Shown: positions 1 through 5,601 of the stretch, in pieces
Position numbering within the stretch: the stretch's first letter is position 1
Layout of the letters: each line of letters starts with the position of its first letter
Assembly: GCA_030595525.1 (NCBI GenBank)
Contig: JAUVDD010000076.1
Location: forward strand, 1 to 7,548
Direction of reading: 5' to 3'
DNA from: Puniceicoccales bacterium
GTDB taxonomy: Bacteria; Verrucomicrobiota; Verrucomicrobiia; Opitutales; Oceanipulchritudinaceae
Length of the DNA stretch: 7,548 nucleotides
Notes under the pieces: model-generated
Databases searched by the model: none
What the model saw: only the letters and a program-made list of their open reading frames with translations
Told to the model about the DNA's origin: nothing
Program-made: the position numbers and the translations under genes

Positions 1-103
1 CAACGACGGATTTCCATTCCTCCATGTCTTCCGATTGCTCCAGGGGCAGCACAATATCAATCATTGTTGGAATGTAAGTGTCCTCTGGAGGTTGGTCGGT
101 CAT
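1..103 (-). CDS. 5' part of an unidentified protein, running off the left edge
   Basis: An open frame begins at the ATG read from base 103 on the minus strand and stays open to the window edge, giving 34 residues that start MTDQPPEDTYIPTMIDIVLP and continue with an acidic stretch ending EEWKSVV. A second possible start is Met14, which begins the more regular-looking segment MIDIVLPLEQSE. That segment faintly recalls the first strand of lipoyl/biotinyl-carrier domains, where a hydrophobic strand and a proline precede an acidic stretch. The resemblance is too short to name a function. No clear ribosome binding site precedes either start. It lies 77 bases downstream of the hicB-like gene on the same strand and is not the missing HicA toxin: no HicA-like Gly-Ser-His motif is present in what can be read. 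Confidence 0.45.
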   Translation of the reverse strand, partial: MTDQPPEDTYIPTMIDIVLPLEQSEDMEEWKSVV

Positions 104-118
104 AAACAGGAAGGTGGG

Positions 119-137
119 GGCACACCGCCTCGGCTAC
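119..137 (-). repeat. possible intergenic repeat beginning GTAGC
   Basis: Read on the minus strand this is GTAGCCGAGGCGGTGTGCC, GC-rich and non-coding, between the hicB-like gene and the partial gene at the left edge. It shares the opening GTAGC and a following GAG with the element at 5602-5623, which also lies just downstream of a minus-strand gene. From memory, similar strings recur in gaps of verrucomicrobial genomes, but only one copy of this exact form is in the window, so the call is tentative. Confidence 0.3.
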
Positions 138-147
138 AAGGGTTTTT

Positions 148-182
148 CGGACTAGGGACTAGAGACCAGGGACAAGGGACCT
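148..182 (+). repeat. heptad array 1 (five 7-base units)
   Basis: Five consecutive 7-base units can be read: CGGACTA, GGGACTA, GAGACCA, GGGACAA and GGGACCT. They match a shared pattern of purine, purine, G, A, C, variable, A, apart from the first base and the last unit. The last unit supplies two of the three bases of the hicB-like stop codon, read on the other strand. The same unit recurs at 547-574 and 2247-2288 in the same orientation. The arrays look like a dispersed, degenerate microsatellite-type intergenic repeat. Function is unknown. Confidence 0.85.
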
Positions 183-411
183 ACATTACGTGTCCTTGAA
201 TACATCCGAATTGCGTTATCCAGGATTCCCCGGATAGCCGACCCTCGATCTCATCCGGCGAAGCGGATTCAAGGAACAAAGTCACAGCTTCCTGGAGGTT
301 GGCCAGTGCCGAAGAACGCGTTTCCCCTTGGCTGGCAATATCCAGATCGGGATTAAACGCCACGTACAGGTCCTCCTCCTTGCGGATGATGGCTGTGAAC
401 TTTGCCTTCAT
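181..411 (-). CDS. HicB-family antitoxin-like protein, orphan
   Basis: The 76-residue product has the small HicB fold pattern: a first strand (KAKFTAIIRKEEDLYVAF), then the family-typical NPDLDIASQGETRSSALANL segment at about residues 20-39, a helix rich in Ala/Leu/Glu, and the ASPDEIEGRLSGE turn. HicB proteins normally bind and neutralise the HicA mRNA interferase and repress their own operon. Here no hicA lies upstream or downstream, so the gene is either a solitary regulator or a remnant. Family members of this type usually end shortly after a V-T-Q-like strand with EVAVG or similar; this one ends FGCIQGHVM, and its stop codon falls in heptad array 1. The ATG at 411 is chosen because the HicB similarity begins there. 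The longer frame to a TTG at 513 adds 34 residues that do not look conserved. No Shine-Dalgarno is evident. Confidence 0.82.
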   Translation of the reverse strand: MKAKFTAIIRKEEDLYVAFNPDLDIASQGETRSSALANLQEAVTLFLESASPDEIEGRLSGESWITQFGCIQGHVM

Positions 412-546
412 ATGATTGAAGATACGAGCGGGCGGATGCATGGCAAGGTTTCCACTTGGTTTATTTGATCGCATTCTGACATTCGAGCGATTGGAGATGA
501 AGTGGGCAACCAACGCATCTAGTCAAATGTTGGTAGAGGAATTTTA

Positions 547-574
547 GGGACGAGGGACCAGGGACCAGAGACTA
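547..574 (+). repeat. heptad array 2 (four 7-base units)
   Basis: The units are GGGACGA, GGGACCA, GGGACCA and GAGACTA. It lies in the 212-base gap between the divergent hicB-like and ABC-F genes, about 50 bases before the ABC-F start. The final unit GAGACTA is identical to the final unit of array 3. The rest of this gap (412-546) holds no convincing gene and no recognisable promoter. Confidence 0.85.
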
Positions 575-579
575 ATATA

Positions 580-597
580 TGTCCTTGCACATGGACA
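580..597 (+). promoter_or_regulatory. possible small hairpin in the ABC-F leader
   Basis: TGTCC at 580-584 pairs with GGACA at 593-597 around the 8-base loop TTGCACAT. A weak -35-like TTGCAC overlaps the loop, with a TAAACC about 15 bases on, which is too poor and too short-spaced to call a promoter. ABC-F genes are often controlled by structured leaders, so the hairpin is noted, but a 5-base stem can arise by chance. Confidence 0.2.
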
Positions 598-623
598 AAA
601 GTCTGTAAACCTCCCCGGCTCTT

Positions 624-2243
624 ATGATCACCATACGGGAATTATTACTTCGTCACGGAGAGCGTGCGCTCTTCAACAACATCTCGACCATGATCGGGCA
701 ACACGACCGCATGGGACTGGTGGGCGTCAATGGATCCGGCAAGTCGACATTCTTGAAAGTGCTGACCGGTGAAGTGGAAATTGACTCCGGTGAAATCGAG
801 AAACCTGATTACGTGACAGTCGGTTACCTGCCACAGGACGGCATATCGAGTCATGGTCGCACGCTGTACGAAGAAGTGGAGACGGCCTTTGAGGACGTAC
901 TCTCACTGCAGGCCAAAATCGATGCCGCGAGTGAGAAAATGTACGATATGGATCCCGAGGAAGATGAGTACTACGAGATTATCGACATGATCGGGGAATG
1001 GGAACTTCAGCTGGAAGAGCACCAGCCCGAAAAGATGAAATCCCGCATCGAGCGCATCCTCATGGGACTGGGATTTGAGAAAAGTGACATGGAGCGGGAT
1101 ACGGGTGAATTTTCCGGAGGTTGGCAGATGCGTATTGCCCTGACAAAGCTCCTCCTGCGGACCCCCCTCTTGCTTTTGCTTGATGAGCCAACAAATCACT
1201 TGGACATCGTATCACAAAATTGGCTCGAAGGCTACCTGGCGGGTTATCACGGCTCCCTGATGATCATTTCCCACGATCGTGCTTTCCTCGATACCATCAC
1301 GAACAAGACGATCGAGCTAAAGATGGGCAATTTGAACGTCTATCAGGGCAATTACAGTCACTATGAAAAGTCCAGTGCCGAACGCATTGCGACGCAGCGC
1401 AAGGCCGCATCCACGCAGAAGAAGGATATCGCCCGGCAAAAGGAATTTATCAACCGCTTCCGCGCAAACCAGAAGAAAGCGAGCATGGTCCAGAGCCGGC
1501 TGAAGCAACTCAACAAGATTGAAATCGTTGAGCCGGAGCGTGAAGAGAAAAAAATATTCTTTCGTTTCCCGGAGCCACCTCCGGCCAGCCACAAAGTCCT
1601 CGACCTAAAAGGCATTTACAAGGCCTATGGCGACATCCAGGTCTTCAGGGGACTCGATCTGCACCTCGATCGTGGGGACCGGATCGCGGTGGTCGGTGTC
1701 AATGGTGCGGGTAAATCCACCTTGGCACGAATCATCGCCGGGGTAGAAAAACCCGATGCCGGAGAACGCGATTTGGGGGTTAATACAGTCATTGGATACT
1801 TTGCCCAGCATCAGGCTGAGGAATTGGATCCCAAGAAAAACGTCCTCGAGGAAGTTGAGTCGGCTTGGAATGGCAAGGAAGGTGCTAATCCACGTGCCGC
1901 ACTCGGCGCCTTGCTCTTCAATGGCGTTGACCAGAAAAAGATGGTCTCCGTACTCTCTGGCGGTGAACGCAATCGAGTGGCCCTTGCCAAGATGCTCATG
2001 CAGCCCGCCAATTGCATCATTCTGGACGAACCGACTAATCACCTGGACATCCGGAGCAAGCAAGTGCTGCAAGAGGCGATCACCCTGTTCAAGGGAACTG
2101 TCATCTTGGTCAGCCATGATCGCCACTTTCTTGATCCGGTGGTCAATAAGGTGCTTGAGGTCCGCCCTGACGGCATGCGCATGCTCACCTGCAACGTCTC
2201 CGAATACATCGCCAGAATGGAGAAGGAAGCCGGCCTCTCCTGA
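624..2243 (+). CDS. ABC-F family ATPase with two ATP-binding domains
   Basis: The 539-residue protein has two complete ABC cassettes and no membrane segments, the hallmark of ABC-F proteins, which bind the ribosomal E site to act on translation or antibiotic-stalled ribosomes. Domain 1 shows Walker A GVNGSGKST (34-42), Q-loop YLPQ (68-71), signature FSGGW (163-167), Walker B and DEPTNHLD (182-194) and switch SHDR (216-219). A basic, charged linker of about 85 residues (roughly 240-325) is the expected P-site-tRNA-interacting segment. Domain 2 shows Walker A GVNGAGKST (358-366), YFAQ (392-395), LSGGE (444-448), IILDEPTNHLD (465-475) and SHDR (497-500). Both catalytic glutamates (E188, E469) are present, so it should be active. 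It ends soon after domain 2 without the C-terminal coiled coil of Uup-type members. The linker and size suggest the YbiT/YdiF-like housekeeping side, but EttA-like or resistance subfamilies cannot be separated by eye. No Shine-Dalgarno precedes the ATG; it is flanked by heptad arrays on both sides. Confidence 0.95.
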   Translation: MITIRELLLRHGERALFNNISTMIGQHDRMGLVGVNGSGKSTFLKVLTGEVEIDSGEIEKPDYVTVGYLPQDGISSHGRTLYEEVETAFEDVLSLQAKIDAASEKMYDMDPEEDEYYEIIDMIGEWELQLEEHQPEKMKSRIERILMGLGFEKSDMERDTGEFSGGWQMRIALTKLLLRTPLLLLLDEPTNHLDIVSQNWLEGYLAGYHGSLMIISHDRAFLDTITNKTIELKMGNLNVYQGNYSHYEKSSAERIATQRKAASTQKKDIARQKEFINRFRANQKKASMVQSRLKQLNKIEIVEPEREEKKIFFRFPEPPPASHKVLDLKGIYKAYGDIQVFRGLDLHLDRGDRIAVVGVNGAGKSTLARIIAGVEKPDAGERDLGVNTVIGYFAQHQAEELDPKKNVLEEVESAWNGKEGANPRAALGALLFNGVDQKKMVSVLSGGERNRVALAKMLMQPANCIILDEPTNHLDIRSKQVLQEAITLFKGTVILVSHDRHFLDPVVNKVLEVRPDGMRMLTCNVSEYIARMEKEAGLS

Positions 2244-2246
2244 GCG

Positions 2247-2288
2247 GGGACAAGGGACAAGGGACAAGGGACGAGAGACGAGAGACTA
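2247..2288 (+). repeat. heptad array 3 (six 7-base units)
   Basis: The units are GGGACAA three times, then GGGACGA, GAGACGA and GAGACTA. The array starts 3 bases after the ABC-F stop codon. The order runs from perfect GGGACAA copies to the diverged GAGACTA, the same ending as array 2. This is the longest and most regular of the three arrays. The following bases to 2337 contain only a small CGGA-AAAA-TCCG inverted repeat and the leader of the next gene. Confidence 0.9.
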
Positions 2289-2337
2289 GAGGATGCAATA
2301 AAGGGTAGCAAAGGACGGAAAAATCCGGTAACAGCAA

Positions 2338-3219
2338 ATGATGAAAACGCTGTTCTCGATTGTTTTCTTCGGAATGCTCCTGGTAATTTCCTCCAATTGT
2401 TTCGGTGAGGACACAGGAACGAAACGTATTCTCTTCCTTGGAAACAGCGTTTTTTACAGCCGGGGTGGATTGTGCCCGACGTTTGAAGGATTCTGCAAGG
2501 AGGCTGGTTTGGATTACCAGGCCGTCAGTCAATGGAATACGCCGTCCAATCCTATGGGAGTGGAATTTCTGAATTACGGAAGGATTCCGTTGAATCTTCC
2601 CGAGGTGGCGGCTGACCTGAAAATCCATGATTTGATCCGGTCGGGGAATTTTGACTATGTTATTCTGGAAGCAAGGCATCCGGGATATTTGCTTCCGGAA
2701 TTGGCCAAGTTGGCGGATAGTTATGGTGAGCCAATTCCGTATGAGGAAAATCTGGAGGCATTGGGTTCAATCCATCGAACCATCGTTGAATCCGGAGCGC
2801 AGACCGTCCTCTACATGCATCCGGGGTCTCACGAGACCGCTGACATCAATCATCATGTTGCGCAAATCTATCAAAGGTTACATGGGGATCTGGAGAAAAT
2901 GCAGATTGGGAACCAGCGCCATAAAGTCACCTTGGTACCTGCCATGCTGTTGTGGCTGGATGCGATTAAAAAATTCGGTATAGAAAACTGGTATGCAGAC
3001 CATAACCACGGCAACGCCCTGGCACGATACGCCAGCGCGTGCATGGTGTTCACCTACCTTAGCGGCGAGGACCCGCGAAAGACTGATTTCAAGGAACTGA
3101 CCACACTGACACAGGCATGGGAGCCCATTGATGAAAACGGCCAATCATCGGCAAGTGACAAGGATGCAAAGTGGATAAAGGATCAGGTTTGGCTGTATTA
3201 CTCAACCAGGCCACGGTAA
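2338..3219 (+). CDS. exported SGNH/GDSL-type hydrolase
   Basis: The 293-residue product begins with a basic Met-Met-Lys and a hydrophobic stretch (about 5-19), then SSNCFGED, a good type I signal peptide with cleavage near residue 23. Cys21 is preceded by Asn, so a lipobox is unlikely. The mature protein opens with KRILFLGNSVFYSRG: the Gly-Asn-Ser block at 35-37 places Ser37 as the SGNH nucleophile. Near the end, YADHNHGNALARYASACMVF (219-238) followed by a Leu-Ser-Gly-Glu-Asp-Pro matches the usual Asp-x-x-His block, with D221 and H224 as likely catalytic partners. The family removes acyl or acetyl groups from carbohydrates or lipids, so an envelope esterase acting on a glycan is likely; the substrate is unknown. 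The layout resembles the DUF4886-like branch. A second ATG follows directly at 2341. It is 31 bases from the decarboxylase gene with no terminator between them, so co-transcription is likely. Confidence 0.78.
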   Translation: MMKTLFSIVFFGMLLVISSNCFGEDTGTKRILFLGNSVFYSRGGLCPTFEGFCKEAGLDYQAVSQWNTPSNPMGVEFLNYGRIPLNLPEVAADLKIHDLIRSGNFDYVILEARHPGYLLPELAKLADSYGEPIPYEENLEALGSIHRTIVESGAQTVLYMHPGSHETADINHHVAQIYQRLHGDLEKMQIGNQRHKVTLVPAMLLWLDAIKKFGIENWYADHNHGNALARYASACMVFTYLSGEDPRKTDFKELTTLTQAWEPIDENGQSSASDKDAKWIKDQVWLYYSTRPR

Positions 3220-3250
3220 ACAATATCTGTTAGACGAAGAAGAACACATC

Positions 3251-4666
3251 ATGACAGACGAAACGGAACTACTAAAGCGGCTCTTTGATACGCTGGAAGA
3301 TTATCACCGGACTCGCAACATGGGGACGCTGGTTGATTACCATCCACCAGAGGACCTTGCGGAGCTGCTGGAGTTGGACCGACCGGGCAGCGAGGGTGAT
3401 TGGGAGCGAATTTTCGACTGGATAAAAAAGTACCTCGATTATGGCGTAAAAACCGCGCATCCGACCTTTCTGAACCGCCTGTGGTCCGGTTCAAATCTTC
3501 CCTCGATTCTGGCTGAAATGGTGGTCGCTGTTTCGAACACTTCCTCCGACAGCTACGAATCCGCGCCGGTCTCGATTCTCTACGAAAAGCACATGATCCA
3601 ACAGATGCTGGACCTGGTGGGTTTTTCGCATGGGGAGGGACAGATGACCACCGGTTCCAGTAACGCCAACATGCTGGCAATGATGTGTGCCCGCAACCGT
3701 TCCGGTGAGCGGGTGAAGGAGGACGGGTTGTCCGGTCAATCCAAGCTGTACGGATTCGTCAATCAGGATGCCCATTACTCGATGGATAAAGCGGCGAACA
3801 TTCTTGGTCTTGGTACAGAAAACCTGATCAAGGTTCCATGCAATAGTAGTGGGGAAATGGATACTGAAGAATTGGAAACGGCCATTGAATCGGTGGTCGT
3901 GGATGGTGGCATCCCATTCTTTGTTGGCCTGACCGCCGGTACGACCGTCCGAGGAGCATTTGATCCGATTCCGCCGGTTCTTGATCTGCGAAAAAAGCAC
4001 GGCTTCTGGCTCCACGTGGATGGCGCGTGGGGTGGGGCGACCATCATGAGTGACCGCTTGCGCGAGCAATTTATGCCACGCTTGAACAAGGTGGATTCCT
4101 TTACCTTCGATTTCCACAAGATGCTGGGTTCAGCACTGATGTGCAATGTGCTCTTGCTCAATCAAAGTTCCCACACGCTGGGAAAAGTCTGCGCGGCTGG
4201 AGACACCAGCTACCTCTACCGGGATTCAGAGGACAATGAGGTTCTGGACCTGGGCGCGGTCTCCTTGCAATGTGGTCGTCGGGTCGATGGGCTGAAGTGG
4301 TTTCTCGATTGGAAATTCTACGGCAAGGATGGTTTTGGTAAGCGCATTGAGGACTACCTCGATCTATGTGTATTCGCCGAGGAATGTATCCGGGATAGGC
4401 CAGAGCTTGAGTTGGTTGCTCCGCGGGTCTCCTACAATATCTGTTTCCGTTACAAGGTTCCGGAAAACCGGGCAGATGCATTCAACAAGCTCCTCCGAAA
4501 CACACTTTATCAGCGAGGCCTTTACATGGTGGGAATCGCCTACGTGGAGCAGAAGCTGGTCCTCCGTCTGGTCATCTCCAACACAGAGGTCACCCGGGAT
4601 TCCCTTCGTTGTTTCTTCAGCGAACTGGTTTCGGTTGGCAGGGAGTTAGACAACGGCAGTGAATAA
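3251..4666 (+). CDS. group II PLP-dependent amino-acid decarboxylase (glutamate/cysteine-sulfinate type)
   Basis: The 471-residue protein matches fold-type I PLP decarboxylases. It has the N-terminal HPTFLNRLWSG segment (70-80), TTGSSNANMLAM (133-144) for phosphate binding, NQDAHYSMDKAA (171-182) with H175 stacking on the cofactor ring, LTAGTTVRGAFDP (227-239), LHVDGAWGG (254-262) with D257 contacting the pyridine nitrogen, and the DFHKML block (287-292) with K290 forming the Schiff base. The later LQCGRRVDGLKWFLDWKFYG (339-358) closely resembles animal cysteine-sulfinate decarboxylase, GADL1 and GAD65/67. Substrate could be glutamate (giving GABA), aspartate (giving beta-alanine) or cysteine sulfinate (giving hypotaurine); the sequence alone does not decide. 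The protein is cytoplasmic and full length, with all key residues intact. A purine run (gaagaag) ends 8 bases before the ATG and could serve weakly as a binding site. Confidence 0.93.
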   Translation: MTDETELLKRLFDTLEDYHRTRNMGTLVDYHPPEDLAELLELDRPGSEGDWERIFDWIKKYLDYGVKTAHPTFLNRLWSGSNLPSILAEMVVAVSNTSSDSYESAPVSILYEKHMIQQMLDLVGFSHGEGQMTTGSSNANMLAMMCARNRSGERVKEDGLSGQSKLYGFVNQDAHYSMDKAANILGLGTENLIKVPCNSSGEMDTEELETAIESVVVDGGIPFFVGLTAGTTVRGAFDPIPPVLDLRKKHGFWLHVDGAWGGATIMSDRLREQFMPRLNKVDSFTFDFHKMLGSALMCNVLLLNQSSHTLGKVCAAGDTSYLYRDSEDNEVLDLGAVSLQCGRRVDGLKWFLDWKFYGKDGFGKRIEDYLDLCVFAEECIRDRPELELVAPRVSYNICFRYKVPENRADAFNKLLRNTLYQRGLYMVGIAYVEQKLVLRLVISNTEVTRDSLRCFFSELVSVGRELDNGSE

Positions 4667-4671
4667 ATCAC

Positions 4672-4795
4672 CTGTCCCTAATTCCCTTGCGCTCCAGCAG
4701 CATAAGATATATCAATAATTCTAACGCCGTATGGATGTGCCCCCGTTTTTTCGGTAAGGAAATACTATAGTATAACAAAGAAAGAGAGGGGACAG
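4672..4795. repeat. inverted 7-base pair bounding the gap before the membrane genes
   Basis: CTGTCCC at 4672-4678 and GGGACAG at 4789-4795 are perfect inverted copies at the two ends of the 129-base gap. The left copy is followed by TAATTCCC, giving a string that recalls the REP-like ends often seen with REP-associated tyrosine transposases. GGGACAG also resembles the heptad unit. No transposase is present, and a 7-base match over 124 bases could be chance. Confidence 0.25.
4747..4776 (+). promoter_or_regulatory. possible promoter for the membrane-protein pair
   Basis: TATAAC at 4771-4776 is a good -10 match, 20 bases before the start codon. The -35 region is only a T-run (TTTTTC, 4747-4752) at an 18-base spacing. 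Overlapping the -10 is a perfect 12-base palindrome, ATACTATAGTAT (4762-4773), which could be an operator or just a symmetric AT-rich -10 region. The position fits a dedicated promoter for the two downstream genes. Confidence 0.35.
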
Positions 4796-5158
4796 ATGTT
4801 GATGCGAGAGCTTATAGGCTTAGTGATTCTAATCATATGTAGCATATTGTCTGCAGGACTGTTTTACTGGTTGGTAGGAAAGCCATTGCGCCTGATGCTG
4901 GATGAACTGGTTAAGATGCCGGCCTGTACTGACTTCTATTGCCGCGTTCTCTGGGTTGGATTGATATTCATCAGTGTGGGAACCGTGTTCGATAATTATA
5001 AAGTCGTGCTGACGGACGAGTATAAACCGTTAATGGATAACGTTTGGAGGATAGTGGATGCGTGGGGCGCCCAACTTAGTATGATCATGGTTGTGGCCTT
5101 GGTATATGTCTTTATGATCACCATTCTTGTAGCCGCGCTGAGGAGGAAAGTTGACTAA
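4796..5158 (+). CDS. small three-helix membrane protein A, unknown family
   Basis: I do not recognise a family. The 120 residues predict three membrane helices at about 7-27, 51-67 and 93-115. A short basic segment after helix 1 contains VGKPLRLML (27-35) and is followed by an acidic/polar stretch with two cysteines (C44, C49). A polar loop (about 68-92) joins helices 2 and 3, and the chain ends in RRKVD. By the positive-inside rule the KP segment and the C-terminus should be cytoplasmic. A purine-rich GAGAGGGG (4784-4791) serves the ATG at 4796; the ATG at 4802 is also possible. Its last 8 bases overlap the next gene, whose product it resembles: both have Lys-Pro after helix 1, a Gly-Leu at 23-24 residues beyond, and the same helix order. 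The base content is more AT-rich than in the decarboxylase. Confidence 0.8.
   Translation: MLMRELIGLVILIICSILSAGLFYWLVGKPLRLMLDELVKMPACTDFYCRVLWVGLIFISVGTVFDNYKVVLTDEYKPLMDNVWRIVDAWGAQLSMIMVVALVYVFMITILVAALRRKVD
5141..5146 (+). promoter_or_regulatory. Shine-Dalgarno AGGAGG that decides a TTG start
   Basis: A perfect AGGAGG lies 4 bases before TTG at 5151. The next in-frame ATG at 5169 is 22 bases from it, too far to be served, so the TTG is the better start. This is the only full consensus site at a gene start in the window. Confidence 0.75.
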
Positions 5159-5540
5159 CGAAGAGTATATGATCGCTTCCTACTTCACGATGGGTGGTAT
5201 CAGCATTCTCATCGGAATGATCACCTATGTCGTTATGAGGAAGCCGTTCAAAGCGGCCCTGGAGGTTTATGCCAGTGAGAAAGTGATTCGCATCTTCCGG
5301 CGCACATTCCTCTATGGATTGGTATTTCCGGCAATTGCCGGATTTATGTCAGTTTCCTATTACAGTTGTTCGAAGGACACTTACGAAAAAGTCGTTGCAA
5401 AAAGAGATTACTTGATCGGCCGTAATTTCGAACAAACGGAAGCCATCTTCACCTATCTATTGTTGGCACTGTTCGTCTGGACGCTTATCATAACTGTAGG
5501 CGTCATTGTACGACATTATCACCGGACGAAGATAGTTTGA
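5151..5540 (+). CDS. small three-helix membrane protein B, paralogue of A
   Basis: I do not recognise a family. The 129-residue product (starting at TTG, read MTNEEYMIASYF) predicts helices at about 10-29, 53-70 and 98-121. After helix 1 comes MRKPFKAALEVY (29-40), equivalent to VGKPLRLMLDEL in protein A, and a basic IFRRTFLYGLVF (48-59) equivalent to FYCRVLWVGLIF. Loop 2-3 is charged (SKDTYEKVVAKRDY, 74-87) and the C-terminus is basic (RHYHRTKIV). The two proteins align along their whole length with similar helix spacing, so they are most likely an old tandem duplication. They probably form a heteromeric membrane complex, since the 8-base overlap would couple their translation. There is no enzyme, transporter or phage-holin motif, so the role remains open. 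It is followed by a gap with several inverted repeats and the convergent mtfA gene. Confidence 0.8.
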   Translation: MTNEEYMIASYFTMGGISILIGMITYVVMRKPFKAALEVYASEKVIRIFRRTFLYGLVFPAIAGFMSVSYYSCSKDTYEKVVAKRDYLIGRNFEQTEAIFTYLLLALFVWTLIITVGVIVRHYHRTKIV

Positions 5541-5563
5541 ATCGTTTAAATGGTTACAGTTTG

Positions 5564-5600
5564 AGAGATTAATTATCCGTTCCTTGTAATCTCTTGAGAT
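5564..5600. terminator. competing inverted repeats between convergent genes
   Basis: AGAGATTA (5564-5571) is the perfect complement of TAATCTCT (5587-5594), an 8-base stem with a 15-base loop. The second arm also forms ATCTC-TT-GAGAT (5589-5600). The two folds share bases, so only one can form at a time. The location between convergent genes suggests transcription stops here from one or both sides, but neither stem is followed by a good T-run, so a classical intrinsic terminator is not shown. Confidence 0.35.
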
Positions 5601-5601
5601 C

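Noticed and set aside
1..103. Lipoyl-domain E2 component
   Set aside because: Only a weak resemblance over about 20 residues; the lipoyl-lysine motif would lie outside the window.
412..513. N-terminal extension of the HicB-like protein from a TTG at 513
   Set aside because: The extra 34 residues do not look like HicB, which starts naturally at the ATG at 411.
624..2243. Antibiotic-resistance ABC-F determinant
   Set aside because: No resistance-type long interdomain tip, leader peptide or mobile context can be shown; a housekeeping ABC-F is at least as likely.
2247..2288. Heptad array as a CRISPR array or replication-origin iterons
   Set aside because: Units are only 7 bases with no spacers, and no cas, dnaA or rep gene is near. 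The same unit appears in other gaps.
1605..2289. Long open frames on both strands across the second half of the ABC-F gene (for example 1605-2267 minus and 1756-2289 plus)
   Set aside because: They overlap strongly conserved ABC domain 2 coding sequence, contain no recognisable domains, and run into the heptad array; they are shadows.
3491..4161. Minus-strand open frames opposite the decarboxylase
   Set aside because: The plus frame shows all PLP-decarboxylase motifs without a break; the opposite frames have low-complexity, domain-free translations.
4796..5540. Membrane pair as holin/antiholin or a known toxin-antitoxin pair
   Set aside because: No endolysin, phage or toxin motifs are nearby, and both proteins are larger and more alike than typical holin pairs. 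There is nothing positive to support the idea.
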